21,959 bases of DNA from Agaricicola taiwanensis_A (GCA_040394255.1 JBEBSP010000016.1:1-21959), one strand, 5' to 3'. Positions 7,454 to 16,211 are shown, counted from the stretch's first letter. Notes: generated from the letters alone by a model not told the origin. Made by a program: numbers and translations.

Positions 7454-8148
7454 GAGCGGCTTCCAGCGCGATACACCTTGAACGCCACCGGCCGGGGGGC
7501 GAGGCCCTTGTCTATCCTGTCTTGCAGCATTGCCAGCGCGGCAGGCACGTTGTCGAACGGCAGGCCGGCCAGGTCGGGCGCATCGAATCTCCACCACATG
7601 ATCCGCCGGAGTTTTTCGACCAGTGCTTCGTCGAAACGCATCCTGATCAATTTGCCCGGCACCCCGCCGACGATCGAGTAGGCGGGCACGTCACGGCTGA
7701 TCACCGCTCCCGCGGCACAGATGGCGCCATCGCCGATATTGACTCCTGCCCGGATGACTACATTGGCGCCTATCCAGACGTCATTGCCGATCACAACCGG
7801 AGCCGGCTGGGAGAAACGTGGAGAATCGGGTGTCTCCTCGATCGCTGTGCCGGGGGCATGGAGATCGGCCGGAAGCCCGAAGTACTTCGTGCGCCACCGC
7901 TTGCTGTACTGGAAATTCGACGTCGAGAGCCAGTCGGTGGGGTGTTCGGTTTCTCCTATCATCACGTTTGGGCCGATGGAGGTGTATCGGCCGACGGAAG
8001 CCAGACGGCGAACCGTGCCGTTCCGGAAATAGGAATAGGCCCCGATATCGAATCCGCACCTTACGCGCAGGTTGGAGGAGATGACGGCAGGATCTTCAAA
8101 ACGTATTTCGACGTCTTTGCCGATGGAGGCGGCACGCGAGATCTTCAT
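7435..8148 (-). CDS. Left-handed beta-helix (CatB-like) acetyltransferase
   Basis: This 237-residue protein is probably an O- or N-acetyltransferase that uses acetyl-CoA to modify a sugar or substituent of the glycan. The core shows hexapeptide-repeat runs such as ASVGRYTSIGPNVMIG, then PVVIGNDVWIGANVVIRAGV, IGDGAICAAGAVISRDVPAYSIVGGVPGKLI. These are hallmarks of the xenobiotic/CatB subgroup, including the His-containing insertion (GETEHPTDWLSTSNF) that usually supplies the catalytic histidine. The helical end (RFDEALVEKLRRIMWWRFD) also matches that subgroup. It is the last gene of the minus-strand operon, 62 bases after the dehydrogenase. A weak ribosome binding site precedes ATG 8148. The substrate is unknown. 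Confidence 0.85.
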   Translation of the reverse strand: MKISRAASIGKDVEIRFEDPAVISSNLRVRCGFDIGAYSYFRNGTVRRLASVGRYTSIGPNVMIGETEHPTDWLSTSNFQYSKRWRTKYFGLPADLHAPGTAIEETPDSPRFSQPAPVVIGNDVWIGANVVIRAGVNIGDGAICAAGAVISRDVPAYSIVGGVPGKLIRMRFDEALVEKLRRIMWWRFDAPDLAGLPFDNVPAALAMLQDRIDKGLAPRPVAFKVYRAGSRSSDVSE

Positions 8149-8210
8149 TGGATGGATGGCTGGTGAGAAGGAGCCGGCTGTTGCTTGCGGGTGCGGCCCT
8201 CGGGCTCCGC

Positions 8211-9311
8211 TCAGGAAACGGAGCGGGGCCGGGGGGCTGGCTGGATGAAGTCGTCGAGGTCCTCGATGTGGCCTTTGTAATTGTCGGCCCTGCCCGGCTG
8301 GAACATCTCCCCTTTCAATGCCTCGATCTGCGCGCTGCTGGCATAACGCGAGAGCAGGGAAAACAGGTCCAGGCCCTTGAGCAGATCACGGGCGGCTATG
8401 AACAGAGGAGCCAGGTTCGGCTCGTCCTGCTCTGCGAGGTAGCGGTCGATGATATTGGGTAGCGTGAAGCTGCAGGCCAGTCCGTGCGGGACACCAAAGT
8501 GACTGGTAAGCGGATAGGAGATCGAATGTGCGATGGCAGTGCGCGTCTGGCTGATCGCCATGCCGGCCAACATGCTGGCCTGTTGCATCCGCGCACGTGC
8601 CCGCAGGTCTGCGGGGTTGGCAAGAACTACGGGAAGCGCATCGATCGCCAGGCGCAACGCCTGCGCCGAGAAGGACTCGGAGAGGGGTGTCCGGTTCCGG
8701 TTCCAGAGCGATTCCAGGGAGTGGGAAATCGCGTCCAGCGCCGTATGCAGGGTTTCCTGGGGTGGAAGGGAAAGCGTCAGCTCCGGATCCAGGATGGCCA
8801 CCGCAGGAAAGATCAGGTCGCCGGCGACCGAATGCTTCCGGTGATGGACGTCGTCCCATACGGTGGCAAAGGGCGTAACTTCCGCGCCGGTTCCCGAGGT
8901 CGTGGGGATGGCGATAACCGGAATGGCCCGTTCCCATGCCTGCGCTCGTCCGCCGCGCAATCTCCGGTCAAGCGGGTCGGATTCGCCGCTGGGCAAGGTG
9001 ACAGAAAGCGTCTTGGCGGCATCCAGGGCGCTGCCGCCGCCAAGCGCGACTATCGCCACAGGTTCCAGTCCCGAGAAACGCGCGGTTGCCTGGTCGAGTT
9101 CGTCCAGCTGCGGGTTCGGGGTGACGCCGGAGTAGACCGTCGTCCTGGCGGTGCCGAGGCTGTCGGCTATCGCCCCGGCCTGTCCACGTCGGACAAAGCC
9201 TTCGGTGGTAACGAGCAGAACATTGCCTTCACTGCCAACATGGCTGCCGATCCGGCGCAGGGCACCTGCGCCGAAATCGACTCTTACCGGGTTGTAATGG
9301 GACCAGGACAT
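8211..9311 (-). CDS. Iron-containing alcohol dehydrogenase, probable phosphonoacetaldehyde reductase
   Basis: The protein probably reduces phosphonoacetaldehyde to 2-hydroxyethylphosphonate with NAD(P)H, the role of PhpC and FomC in phosphonate antibiotic pathways. It has the group III ADH signatures GGGSALDAAK (residues 91-100 from ATG 9311) and PTTSGTGAEVTPFATVWD. The usual metal ligands are Asp193, His197, His262 and His276 (within LDAISHSLE, AIAHSISYP and GVPHGL). The opening MSWSHYNPVRVDFGAGAL is like that of phosphonate-cluster members. The frame is also open from TTG 9317, directly after the decarboxylase stop. ATG 9311 is preferred, with AAGG about eleven bases upstream. Its place directly after PEP mutase and phosphonopyruvate decarboxylase is the main reason for the substrate assignment. 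Confidence 0.87.
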   Translation of the reverse strand: MSWSHYNPVRVDFGAGALRRIGSHVGSEGNVLLVTTEGFVRRGQAGAIADSLGTARTTVYSGVTPNPQLDELDQATARFSGLEPVAIVALGGGSALDAAKTLSVTLPSGESDPLDRRLRGGRAQAWERAIPVIAIPTTSGTGAEVTPFATVWDDVHHRKHSVAGDLIFPAVAILDPELTLSLPPQETLHTALDAISHSLESLWNRNRTPLSESFSAQALRLAIDALPVVLANPADLRARARMQQASMLAGMAISQTRTAIAHSISYPLTSHFGVPHGLACSFTLPNIIDRYLAEQDEPNLAPLFIAARDLLKGLDLFSLLSRYASSAQIEALKGEMFQPGRADNYKGHIEDLDDFIQPAPRPRSVS

Positions 9312-9317
9312 CCTCAA

Positions 9318-10445
9318 TCAGCCTTGCGTCTGGGTGGCATGCGCCATGAAGGAGCTCTTGTTCTGTTGCGGCGAGCTGGTTGGACGGCCCAGATCCGCGC
9401 GCGAGCCGGTGTCTATCCTGACCTCGATCATCACCGGCCCTCCGTCGGCGGCGGCTTGCCATGCGTCTTTCAGGCTCTCGGCCGAATCAGCCACATGGTA
9501 GGCCTTGTACCCGCTTGCCAGCGCAATGGCCTTGAAGTCCACACGGTCGGCAACGGTCGGCTGGCCGCCCACGGACTCGTGAGCCGCATTGTTGAGCAGC
9601 ACGTGCACCAGATTCGGGGGGGCCAGGCTTCCGATGATCGGGAGCGCTCCCATATGCATCAACGCCGATCCATCGCCGTCGATACAGACTACGCGCCGGT
9701 CGGAACGGCCCAGCGCGACACCCAGCGCGATCGACGATGTATGCCCCATTCCACCGACGGTGAGGAAATCCCGTTGAGGCTCGGAGCGTGCAGCCCGGAG
9801 TTCGAAAAGCTCGCGCGACGTCTTGCCGGTCGTGGAAACCACCAGATCGTCCGGCGAGGCCAGGTCCAGGATGTGCGACAGGGCATGCTCGCGCAGCATC
9901 GACGAAAGCTTGGCACCCGCTCGGCGGGTCTTGTACTTGGCGAACGCGTTCTTCCGCACCAGCAGGGCCACCGGGGCGCCGGTACGCTCGATCGCCTCGA
10001 ATGCCGCTGCCACGGTGGTTGCGACGTCCGACGCGGCGGTGAGCTCGAAGCTGGGAATATCCAGCAATTCCAGCTGTACCGGCGTGATCCGACCCTGCTT
10101 GACGTGCTGCGGCTCGTCCGGGACTCCCGGCTCGCCACGCCAGCCGATGACCAGGAGCATCGGCACCCGGTAGACCTCGGCATCGGCCAGCGAGGTCAGC
10201 GGATTGACCGTGTTGCCCAGGCCGGAATTCTGCATGTAGACCACGGACACCTTTCCGGTGGCCAGGTGATGGCCCATCGCCAGGGCTACCGCGTTGCCTT
10301 CATTGGCCGCGATCACATGTCGCCCTTCGGGGGCGACATCATCGACATAGGCGCAGAAGCTGCTCAACAGGGAATCCGGAACGCCGGTGAACATGCCGAC
10401 ATCCCTGCTTTCCAGGGCCTCGAAGAATGCTTTCGGCTCGATCAT
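9318..10445 (-). CDS. ppd: Phosphonopyruvate decarboxylase (thiamine diphosphate dependent)
   Basis: The enzyme decarboxylates phosphonopyruvate to phosphonoacetaldehyde, the irreversible step that pulls the unfavourable PEP mutase reaction forward. At 375 residues it has the family length. An N-terminal pyrimidine-binding half contains the catalytic Glu in AANEGNAVALAMGHHLATG (E49), then MQNSGLGNTVNPL and GWRGEPGVPDEPQHVKQG. The C-terminal half has the ThDP-Mg motif from GDGS (257-260) to LLNN (283-286) and HESVGGQPT. These match AepY/Fom2/BcpC-type enzymes closely and set it apart from other ThDP decarboxylases. Its ATG shares the base at 10445 with the TGA of the PEP mutase gene (TGATG), so the two are translationally coupled. 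Confidence 0.95.
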   Translation of the reverse strand: MIEPKAFFEALESRDVGMFTGVPDSLLSSFCAYVDDVAPEGRHVIAANEGNAVALAMGHHLATGKVSVVYMQNSGLGNTVNPLTSLADAEVYRVPMLLVIGWRGEPGVPDEPQHVKQGRITPVQLELLDIPSFELTAASDVATTVAAAFEAIERTGAPVALLVRKNAFAKYKTRRAGAKLSSMLREHALSHILDLASPDDLVVSTTGKTSRELFELRAARSEPQRDFLTVGGMGHTSSIALGVALGRSDRRVVCIDGDGSALMHMGALPIIGSLAPPNLVHVLLNNAAHESVGGQPTVADRVDFKAIALASGYKAYHVADSAESLKDAWQAAADGGPVMIEVRIDTGSRADLGRPTSSPQQNKSSFMAHATQTQG

Positions 10446-11743
10446 CAGGCGGTCCCCGGAATCAGTTCGAGTACCTGTTTGATAGGCAGGAGTTCGGCGT
10501 CGGCTTCGGCAGAGCGCTGATGCTTGAGAATGGATTCGGCGGTCCTGACCATTGCCGGATAGGCAGCGCGGAGCAGGTGATTTGCGTAGATGACGATATT
10601 CACGCCGATGTCGGCCAGCTCTTGCTCGGTGATGCTGTTGTAGCTGGTCGGTACGGCCACCAGGGTCTTCCGGTTCTCGATCTCGCGATAGCGGCGGCAG
10701 AACTCGATCACCTCGTCCGGAGATTTTTCCCGGCTGTGGATCATGATTCCGTCCGCTCCTGCATTCAGATAGGCCTTGGCGCGCTCTATCGCATCATCGA
10801 CTCCCTTGCCAAGGATCAGGCTTTCGATGCGTGCGATGATCATGAAGTCATCCGTGGCCTGCGCACGCTTGCCCTCCTTGATCTTCAGACTGAAATTCTC
10901 GATGGAGTCCTGCGTCTGGTCCACATCGGTGCCCAGCAGCGAGTTCTTCTTCAGCCCGGTCTTGTCCTCAATGATGATCGCCGAGACTCCCAGGCGTTCC
11001 AGGGTGCGCACGGTGAACACAAAGTGTTCGGTCTTGCCGCCGGTATCGCCGTCATAGACGATTGGCTTGGTCGTCACCTCCAGGACCTCGTTGAGCGTGG
11101 TCATGCGGGCGGAAACATCGACTGCCTCGATGTCGGGTTTGCCTTTCGCAGTGGAGTCGGTAAGGCTGCTGCCCCACATGCCGTCGAACTCCCGCGGGCC
11201 GTTGGGGGTATCCACGCGGACGTTCTCGATGATCAGCCCGGACAGACCGTTGTGGATGTCCAGCAGACGGATGATCGGTTTCACTTTGAGCATCCGGCGA
11301 AGGGACTTCATGCGGACCTCGGGTGTGGTGCCCACCTCTTTCAGTGCGGCGTTCAGCTTCGTCGAAGAAATACCTTGGGTATACGGTACTTCGACGAGTT
11401 CGCCGCCCCACTGTGCAAGAGTCTCGACGACCCGTTGGCGCGTCCGTTTCTGTACGCCATCCTTCCAGTCGTCTCCATGGACGACATAGTCGGGCTTGAG
11501 CGCCTCCAGGTTGGGCACGTAGTCCAACGTTGTCTGAGCGACGACGTTCGCCACGCCCTTGATGGATTCCACGACTTCGCGCCGCTGGTCGTAGGTCATA
11601 TGGGGGACGCGCTTGTAGCTGGCGATCGCCTCGTCGGTCAGAAGCCCGATCGTCACTTCCCCCAGCTCGGCGCCCTTGCGGATGATGTTCAAATGCCCCG
11701 GGTGGACAAGGTCGGCACTCATGCCGATATAGACTCGCTTCAC
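10445..11743 (-). CDS. pepM: Fom1-like fusion: N-terminal cytidylyltransferase and C-terminal phosphoenolpyruvate mutase
   Basis: This 432-residue bifunctional protein starts phosphonate synthesis and probably activates its product. Residues 1-135 form a nucleotidyltransferase domain with HPGH (14-17), LLTDEAIASYKRVP, HGDDWKDG and GISSTKL (124-130). Residues about 150-432 are PEP mutase: LLDIHNGLSGLIIENV, the metal-binding segment YDGDTGG (230-236), and the signature EDK-x5-NS (259-268) that separates PEP mutase from isocitrate-lyase-like hydrolases. Known relatives are Fom1, whose first domain makes CMP-hydroxyethylphosphonate, and the PntC-type activators of phosphonoglycan clusters. The start is GTG 11743, with GAGGAA seven bases upstream overlapping the preceding stop. 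The next in-frame ATG would remove the first strand. Choosing HEP over aminoethylphosphonate rests on the nearby dehydrogenase and the lack of a transaminase. Confidence 0.95.
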   Translation of the reverse strand: MKRVYIGMSADLVHPGHLNIIRKGAELGEVTIGLLTDEAIASYKRVPHMTYDQRREVVESIKGVANVVAQTTLDYVPNLEALKPDYVVHGDDWKDGVQKRTRQRVVETLAQWGGELVEVPYTQGISSTKLNAALKEVGTTPEVRMKSLRRMLKVKPIIRLLDIHNGLSGLIIENVRVDTPNGPREFDGMWGSSLTDSTAKGKPDIEAVDVSARMTTLNEVLEVTTKPIVYDGDTGGKTEHFVFTVRTLERLGVSAIIIEDKTGLKKNSLLGTDVDQTQDSIENFSLKIKEGKRAQATDDFMIIARIESLILGKGVDDAIERAKAYLNAGADGIMIHSREKSPDEVIEFCRRYREIENRKTLVAVPTSYNSITEQELADIGVNIVIYANHLLRAAYPAMVRTAESILKHQRSAEADAELLPIKQVLELIPGTA

Positions 11744-11753
11744 TGCAGATTCC

Positions 11754-13349
11754 TCAGGTTGATTGATAGAGCATGTCGGGGAAGGATTCTTCGATCTTGC
11801 GGATGTCGCTCTGATTATCGAAGCTCCTGTGTATTCCTATGTTCCGTCTGGACTTCTCGGGATCGAAACACGTTTCTCCGCGCACGTCGCTGCGGGTGAG
11901 CTGGAGCCTGTCGAGCACGCTCCTTCTGGTCCTTTCGTCAAGAACGAAGTCTTCGAAGCGAATGGATATCACCCGGTCGTCCAGCTGCAGCTCCGCGACG
12001 GCACGGTCATGCTCGTCATAGCGCTTTCTGGTCTTGGAGATGAATTCGTCGATGGGCATGACATCCGAGCGCTTTCTTTCGTAGTAATGAGCTACATACT
12101 GGTCGCGGGGATCGCGCTTGACGGTGACCGCCACGGCATTGGAGAAGAGCGACAGCAGCCGGACGTTGAAGCCGAAGATGTTGTTGTTGAGGACGACGGA
12201 TTTCTTCCCGGGGCTTCCGAGCCGAGTGGTGATTTCGTTGGAAAAGTCGCGCATGGCAGAGAGCGTCGCCAAGCTTGACGGATTGGATCGCGCGGCGGCC
12301 TCGAGTCCTTGCACGAGGGAGCGGCAACATGGGAGCAGGGCATCCAGGGCCTGGCCACTGTCGAGCTGTGCCTTGAACAGGCTGCGCTCACGATCGGCAT
12401 GGACCCGCAACCTGTCGACCAGCAGCCCGGCGAGTGGGCCCAGGAAGAACTCCATCAGTTCGCGTGGGCCGACAGTTCCGAGGGGGGCATCGACCAGACC
12501 GAGCAGGCCGTATCGGCGCTGGAACAGATTGAGTTCCCGTCCGCTGCAACCTACATGGACATCATCGTGTCCCCGGAGCATGTCCGTTACCGCCCCGGAG
12601 CCGGACCAGAGGAACCCGGATGTGAAGATCACCCCGGGGCGCTGGCGGGTGGTGTCCGTTTGCAGGCGCAGTCGCCTGTAATTGGAATAACCGTCTTCCG
12701 TGCCCGAGACTTCCGCTTCTGGGGGCGGCGGCACGGGGAGCTTTGCCAATGCGTCAAATGCTTCCTTCAGAAGCCGATCCACGTTGGAGTCGGTGCGATA
12801 CGCATGTCTGGACTTGGCAAGCGAACGCGAGATTTCCTGATGGGCATCGTCCCCGTCAGTGGAGGATGCCAGCATCTTGACGATGCGCTTCGCGCCTTTG
12901 ATCGAGGCTTCAATGGACAGCCGCTTCTTCAGTCGCTTCCTTTCGTCGGCAAGCAGCTGCGGATCGACACCGGCGTCGGAAACCGAGTCGAGGTGAAATC
13001 TGGCGCTCTTCAGGTCCGCTGCGCGTCGGTAGGCGTTGCCAAGGGCAAAGTTGATTTCGTCCAGCGACTCCAGGACAAGATTTCGGAGCCGGGACCAGTG
13101 CTCGATGGAGTCGTATACGTGTCGCTGCTTGTCGGCAAGCAATGCCAGATAGCGGATGACGCGTCCCCGCTCCGCAGCTGCCGCCTCCGTTCGCAGAAGA
13201 CGGGATTCGATATCCGCAAGCAATGATCGATAGGCGTTCTTCTCCGCCTCGCTATCAGGTGCCGGGCAATTGAGTGCTTGTTCGGCTTCGAGGAAAAGCT
13301 TGCTCTCGTCGGCGGAAGCTTTTCCCGGCAGAACAGACTGGATGGACAT
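11754..13349 (-). CDS. PAPS-dependent sulfotransferase with a helical N-terminal extension
   Basis: The C-terminal half fits the sulfotransferase superfamily, which transfers sulfate from PAPS. Counting from GTG 13361, the 5'-phosphosulfate loop is SGFLWSGSGAVTDML (248-262) and the 3'-phosphate site is VKRDPRDQY (414-422). A later FEDFVLDERTRR and SRRNIGIH match the usual C-terminal core. Residues 20-210 are predicted helical by eye (KNAYRSLLADIESRLL, LGNAYRRAADLKSARFHL) and TPR-like, an extension also present in the two transferases upstream in the operon. GGAG lies six bases before ATG 13349; ATG 13352 and GTG 13361 are also open. It probably sulfates the glycan, but the acceptor is unknown. 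Its stop overlaps the ribosome binding site of the PEP mutase gene. Confidence 0.78.
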   Translation of the reverse strand: MSIQSVLPGKASADESKLFLEAEQALNCPAPDSEAEKNAYRSLLADIESRLLRTEAAAAERGRVIRYLALLADKQRHVYDSIEHWSRLRNLVLESLDEINFALGNAYRRAADLKSARFHLDSVSDAGVDPQLLADERKRLKKRLSIEASIKGAKRIVKMLASSTDGDDAHQEISRSLAKSRHAYRTDSNVDRLLKEAFDALAKLPVPPPPEAEVSGTEDGYSNYRRLRLQTDTTRQRPGVIFTSGFLWSGSGAVTDMLRGHDDVHVGCSGRELNLFQRRYGLLGLVDAPLGTVGPRELMEFFLGPLAGLLVDRLRVHADRERSLFKAQLDSGQALDALLPCCRSLVQGLEAAARSNPSSLATLSAMRDFSNEITTRLGSPGKKSVVLNNNIFGFNVRLLSLFSNAVAVTVKRDPRDQYVAHYYERKRSDVMPIDEFISKTRKRYDEHDRAVAELQLDDRVISIRFEDFVLDERTRRSVLDRLQLTRSDVRGETCFDPEKSRRNIGIHRSFDNQSDIRKIEESFPDMLYQST

Positions 13350-13415
13350 CATGGGCTCCACGGGAAATGGGATTGCATGCCACGGAACTGCGGCATCGTG
13401 CTGTTGCGACAGGAC

Positions 13416-16166
13416 TCAGTGAGTGCCCGCCGCGTCGATGCTTGCGGCCAGGACCCGGTCGAAGCGGACGAGGGAGCTCTCGTCGAAATCGCCCAGGCTT
13501 TCACGGCATACCAGTTCGCGTGCTGCCGCCAGCGGGTCGTCGGAGCCGGCCAGTGCGATCAATTCAAGAACTTCGGCCGGGTCATCGAGTTTGTAGCAGG
13601 CAACGGATGATGGATACCTGTGCTCGAGTTTCGCGTGGGTATCTCCCCGGGGATTGGTGATGATCATCGGCTTGAGCGTATACAGGTAGTCGTTCAATAC
13701 GCTGGATACATCGGTAATTAGAATATCCGAGTCGTTCATGAGCTCGAATATCGGTTTCTTCGTGTCATAGAGCATGAAGTTCTCCCCGTCGGCCAGGGAT
13801 TTCATTTTTTCGAGATGGTTGCGCACCGCTCCGCTTTCTTCATGGCCGGTATAGGGGTGGGGCTTGAACAGGATGCGGAACTTTCCAGAAGCTTTCAGGG
13901 TTTCCAGCATCGCCAAGCCATATGGGCCGACCGAGGTGTAGTTGGCATTGCTGTTGAAGCCCTCCCAGGTGGGGGCATAAAGAACGGTGCGGATCTGGGA
14001 AGAGGAATTTCTGCGCTCCAGAGCCAGCTCCACCTGGGGGCGGCCGACATGCTCCACCTGACCGTTTCTGATCGGCAGCCCCGCCGCACGCAAGCGCTTC
14101 TCGGCAAGGGGGCCTGCGACGAGAAGCTTGTCGTAGGCCATCAGGAACTTGCTCTGGTTGACGGCCTTGTCGCTTTCCCCGTGGTTGATGAAGAAGTGAC
14201 TCATCTTGAAGAACCGTAGGAGCTGGGCATTCTTCTGGGCATTACCCGGATAGAGCACGGTCCTTACCCCCGCCTGCTCAAGCAGGTCGAGGTCGGCCTG
14301 CTTGTCGAGGAAATAGATCGGCAAGGTGGTCGGGTCGAGCTGGTCCGCGATCCGTCGTTCCCGGATGACTATCGCGCAGCGCGTACTGAGCCTCTCAAGG
14401 ACAGGGATCCACATATTGCCCTGGTAGGCGACGTTCTCGAGCCCGGAGAGGTGCATCACCGCCTTGATGCCGCTCTCCATGATCTCTTCCGCCGTTGGTT
14501 CTGCGTAACGATTGATGCCGGGGGCAAGGTTTGCGTACCTGTCCCCCCCCCCGAAGCGCGCGATCGCCCTCATGCATCGAGTGGCGTAACGCTGATCTTC
14601 GCGCAGCAAGGCGCCGATGGCCTCGTAGCATGCTTCGAGGCGCCCGCGATCCAGGTCGATCGGACTGGAATTGAGGTAGTCGATAACCGCGCTGCGGGGG
14701 GCGTCAATATGCTCCCACGGACCGAAACGGAAGGACAGGTAGTCGTCGATCCGCTCCGGGACAAGCAGCCGGATTCCATCGAACTGTTCCGGCCTGGTGC
14801 CGAAGGAGGGGCTGAGAAGGGACAACTGGCCTATTCGATGGACGAATCCATCGGCGATGGGGGCGAGCATCGTCAGCGTCAACTTGGCGCCGCAAACATG
14901 CTGGAACTCGTGAACGTCGTCGCTCGATGAGTATGATTGCAACACGAAGCGCCCCGAAGTGCCGATCAGCCGGCTCGCTTCCGAGAACGCGGCGCTTCCG
15001 GCGACGCCGAGAACATGGCCGGTAAAGCGGCAGAGGGAGAGGTCGTTGCGGGCGAGACCGAGCAGGGTTGATTCCAGTGCGATGGGCAGCATGCCGTCGA
15101 CGCCCCCCAAGGCATGGCAGGCGTCGCGCAGCGCTTCGAGATGCCGGGAGGAGGGCAGTATGTCTTCGGGGAATTCGGTGCGCTCGCTTATTCCGAGCCA
15201 AAGCGGCATGGTTAGACTGGAGCGATGGCGATCCATCATCTTCTGCGCGATCGATCGCTCCTTCTTGCCCATCCCCATGACCCGCTGCAGCTGGATGTGC
15301 ATGGTCTGATCGGCCAGTTCGACATTGCCGGCGTTGAGCGCGGCGACCGCCAGCGAGTACTGGTTGTTGATGCTGCGTTTCAGGTCCGGGTGCGCCAGCG
15401 TCTGGCGATTCCAGAGCGAAAGATAATCAACCAACCTGTCCGGTGTATTGGTGGCTGCCGCGAGCGCGCGCCACATGACGGTGCGGCGGGATTCGCCGGC
15501 TGCGGCGATCAGCGAGCGCCAGCACAAATCCGGTTGCACAGGGAAGGCGATTTCGCCCAGCAGGATGAGCGAATCCAGTCGCATCTGGTCAAGCGCAACG
15601 GCCCGCTGGAGGTGCGAAATCGCTGTTTCCCGCTTGCCACGAAGGAACGCGTCCAGTGCGATCCAGTAGTGGCAAAGCAATTCGGTTTCAGGGTTTGCTC
15701 CAATGGACGCGGATACGGGTTGTCCATTGCGGATCGCCTGCTTTGCCTTGAACGATTCGACTCTCGGGCAATTCGATGAACCTTCGGCTAGATGAGGAAT
15801 GATCGTAGTGATGTCCTCGAGGGCAGCCTGCTTGTCGCTGACGAGGAGGGCATCCAGCAGTTTGGAGAGTTCTGCATTCCAGATGCCCCCGGGAGGCGGC
15901 GTCATGACGGGAGAGCGGATGCTGAAGGATGCGCTCTGCTCGAAGGAAGCCGGCGCGTCCGCCAGCCTGCGCAGGGTATTGAGCAGGCGCATCAAGGTGC
16001 GGGCAATACGACCTGCAATGCGGCGAGTCAAACTGCGTCGTGGGGCAGGATTCTGTGCCAGAAGGGGAGTGACGCGAGGCGGGTCGGATGCCATTGCGGG
16101 ATTCGGCTCAAGGCTGATTGACGGTATGTGGAAATGGGCAGCGCAGCAATTTCCCGAAGGGCGCAC
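13416..16166 (-). CDS. TagB/TagF-type glycerophosphotransferase fused to TPR-like and degenerate LicD domains
   Basis: Numbering is from GTG 16166; ATG 16094 (residue 25) is an equally likely start. The last third (about 565-916) is a CDP-glycerol glycerophosphotransferase domain: INHGESDKAVNQSK (catalytic-type His662), VEHVGRPQ, LYAPTWEGFN, FKPHPYTG (His770) and ILITDVSSVLNDYLYTLKP (Ser821-Ser822). This family transfers glycerol phosphate or related groups from CDP-linked donors. Residues about 90-330 are TPR-like helices. Residues about 350-490 align almost without gaps to the LicD domain of the protein encoded at 16631-18124, but the catalytic aspartates are replaced (D314, D316, D318 become F381, G383, V385). 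A run of ten G at 14543-14552 encodes Gly539-541 just before the TagF domain. No strong ribosome binding site precedes either start. Confidence 0.85.
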   Translation of the reverse strand: MRPSGNCCAAHFHIPSISLEPNPAMASDPPRVTPLLAQNPAPRRSLTRRIAGRIARTLMRLLNTLRRLADAPASFEQSASFSIRSPVMTPPPGGIWNAELSKLLDALLVSDKQAALEDITTIIPHLAEGSSNCPRVESFKAKQAIRNGQPVSASIGANPETELLCHYWIALDAFLRGKRETAISHLQRAVALDQMRLDSLILLGEIAFPVQPDLCWRSLIAAAGESRRTVMWRALAAATNTPDRLVDYLSLWNRQTLAHPDLKRSINNQYSLAVAALNAGNVELADQTMHIQLQRVMGMGKKERSIAQKMMDRHRSSLTMPLWLGISERTEFPEDILPSSRHLEALRDACHALGGVDGMLPIALESTLLGLARNDLSLCRFTGHVLGVAGSAAFSEASRLIGTSGRFVLQSYSSSDDVHEFQHVCGAKLTLTMLAPIADGFVHRIGQLSLLSPSFGTRPEQFDGIRLLVPERIDDYLSFRFGPWEHIDAPRSAVIDYLNSSPIDLDRGRLEACYEAIGALLREDQRYATRCMRAIARFGGGDRYANLAPGINRYAEPTAEEIMESGIKAVMHLSGLENVAYQGNMWIPVLERLSTRCAIVIRERRIADQLDPTTLPIYFLDKQADLDLLEQAGVRTVLYPGNAQKNAQLLRFFKMSHFFINHGESDKAVNQSKFLMAYDKLLVAGPLAEKRLRAAGLPIRNGQVEHVGRPQVELALERRNSSSQIRTVLYAPTWEGFNSNANYTSVGPYGLAMLETLKASGKFRILFKPHPYTGHEESGAVRNHLEKMKSLADGENFMLYDTKKPIFELMNDSDILITDVSSVLNDYLYTLKPMIITNPRGDTHAKLEHRYPSSVACYKLDDPAEVLELIALAGSDDPLAAARELVCRESLGDFDESSLVRFDRVLAASIDAAGTH
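14543..14552 (-). repeat. Ten-base poly-G tract (coding strand) inside the TagF-like gene
   Basis: The plus strand reads ten C in a row, giving G10 on the coding strand at codons 539-542 (Gly-Gly-Gly-Asp). As written the frame is intact. Loss of one G would lead to a TGA at 14456-14458, and gain of one G to a stop at 14395-14397, both before the catalytic TagF domain. Such tracts slip during replication and act as on/off switches in many surface-polysaccharide genes. Other G runs in the window are no longer than seven. Confidence 0.85.
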
Positions 16167-16211
16167 TGGGCGGCGAACGCGTGCCTGGATACCCCTCGGG
16201 GTTCGTCTCTA

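Noticed and set aside
8484..10520. 678-codon open frame on the plus strand
   Set aside because: It is antisense to the dehydrogenase and decarboxylase genes, has an Arg/Gly/Gln/His-rich composition typical of GC-rich shadow frames, and no motifs.
10427..11899. 490-codon open frame on the plus strand
   Set aside because: It is antisense to the clear PEP mutase fusion gene and shows no recognisable domain.
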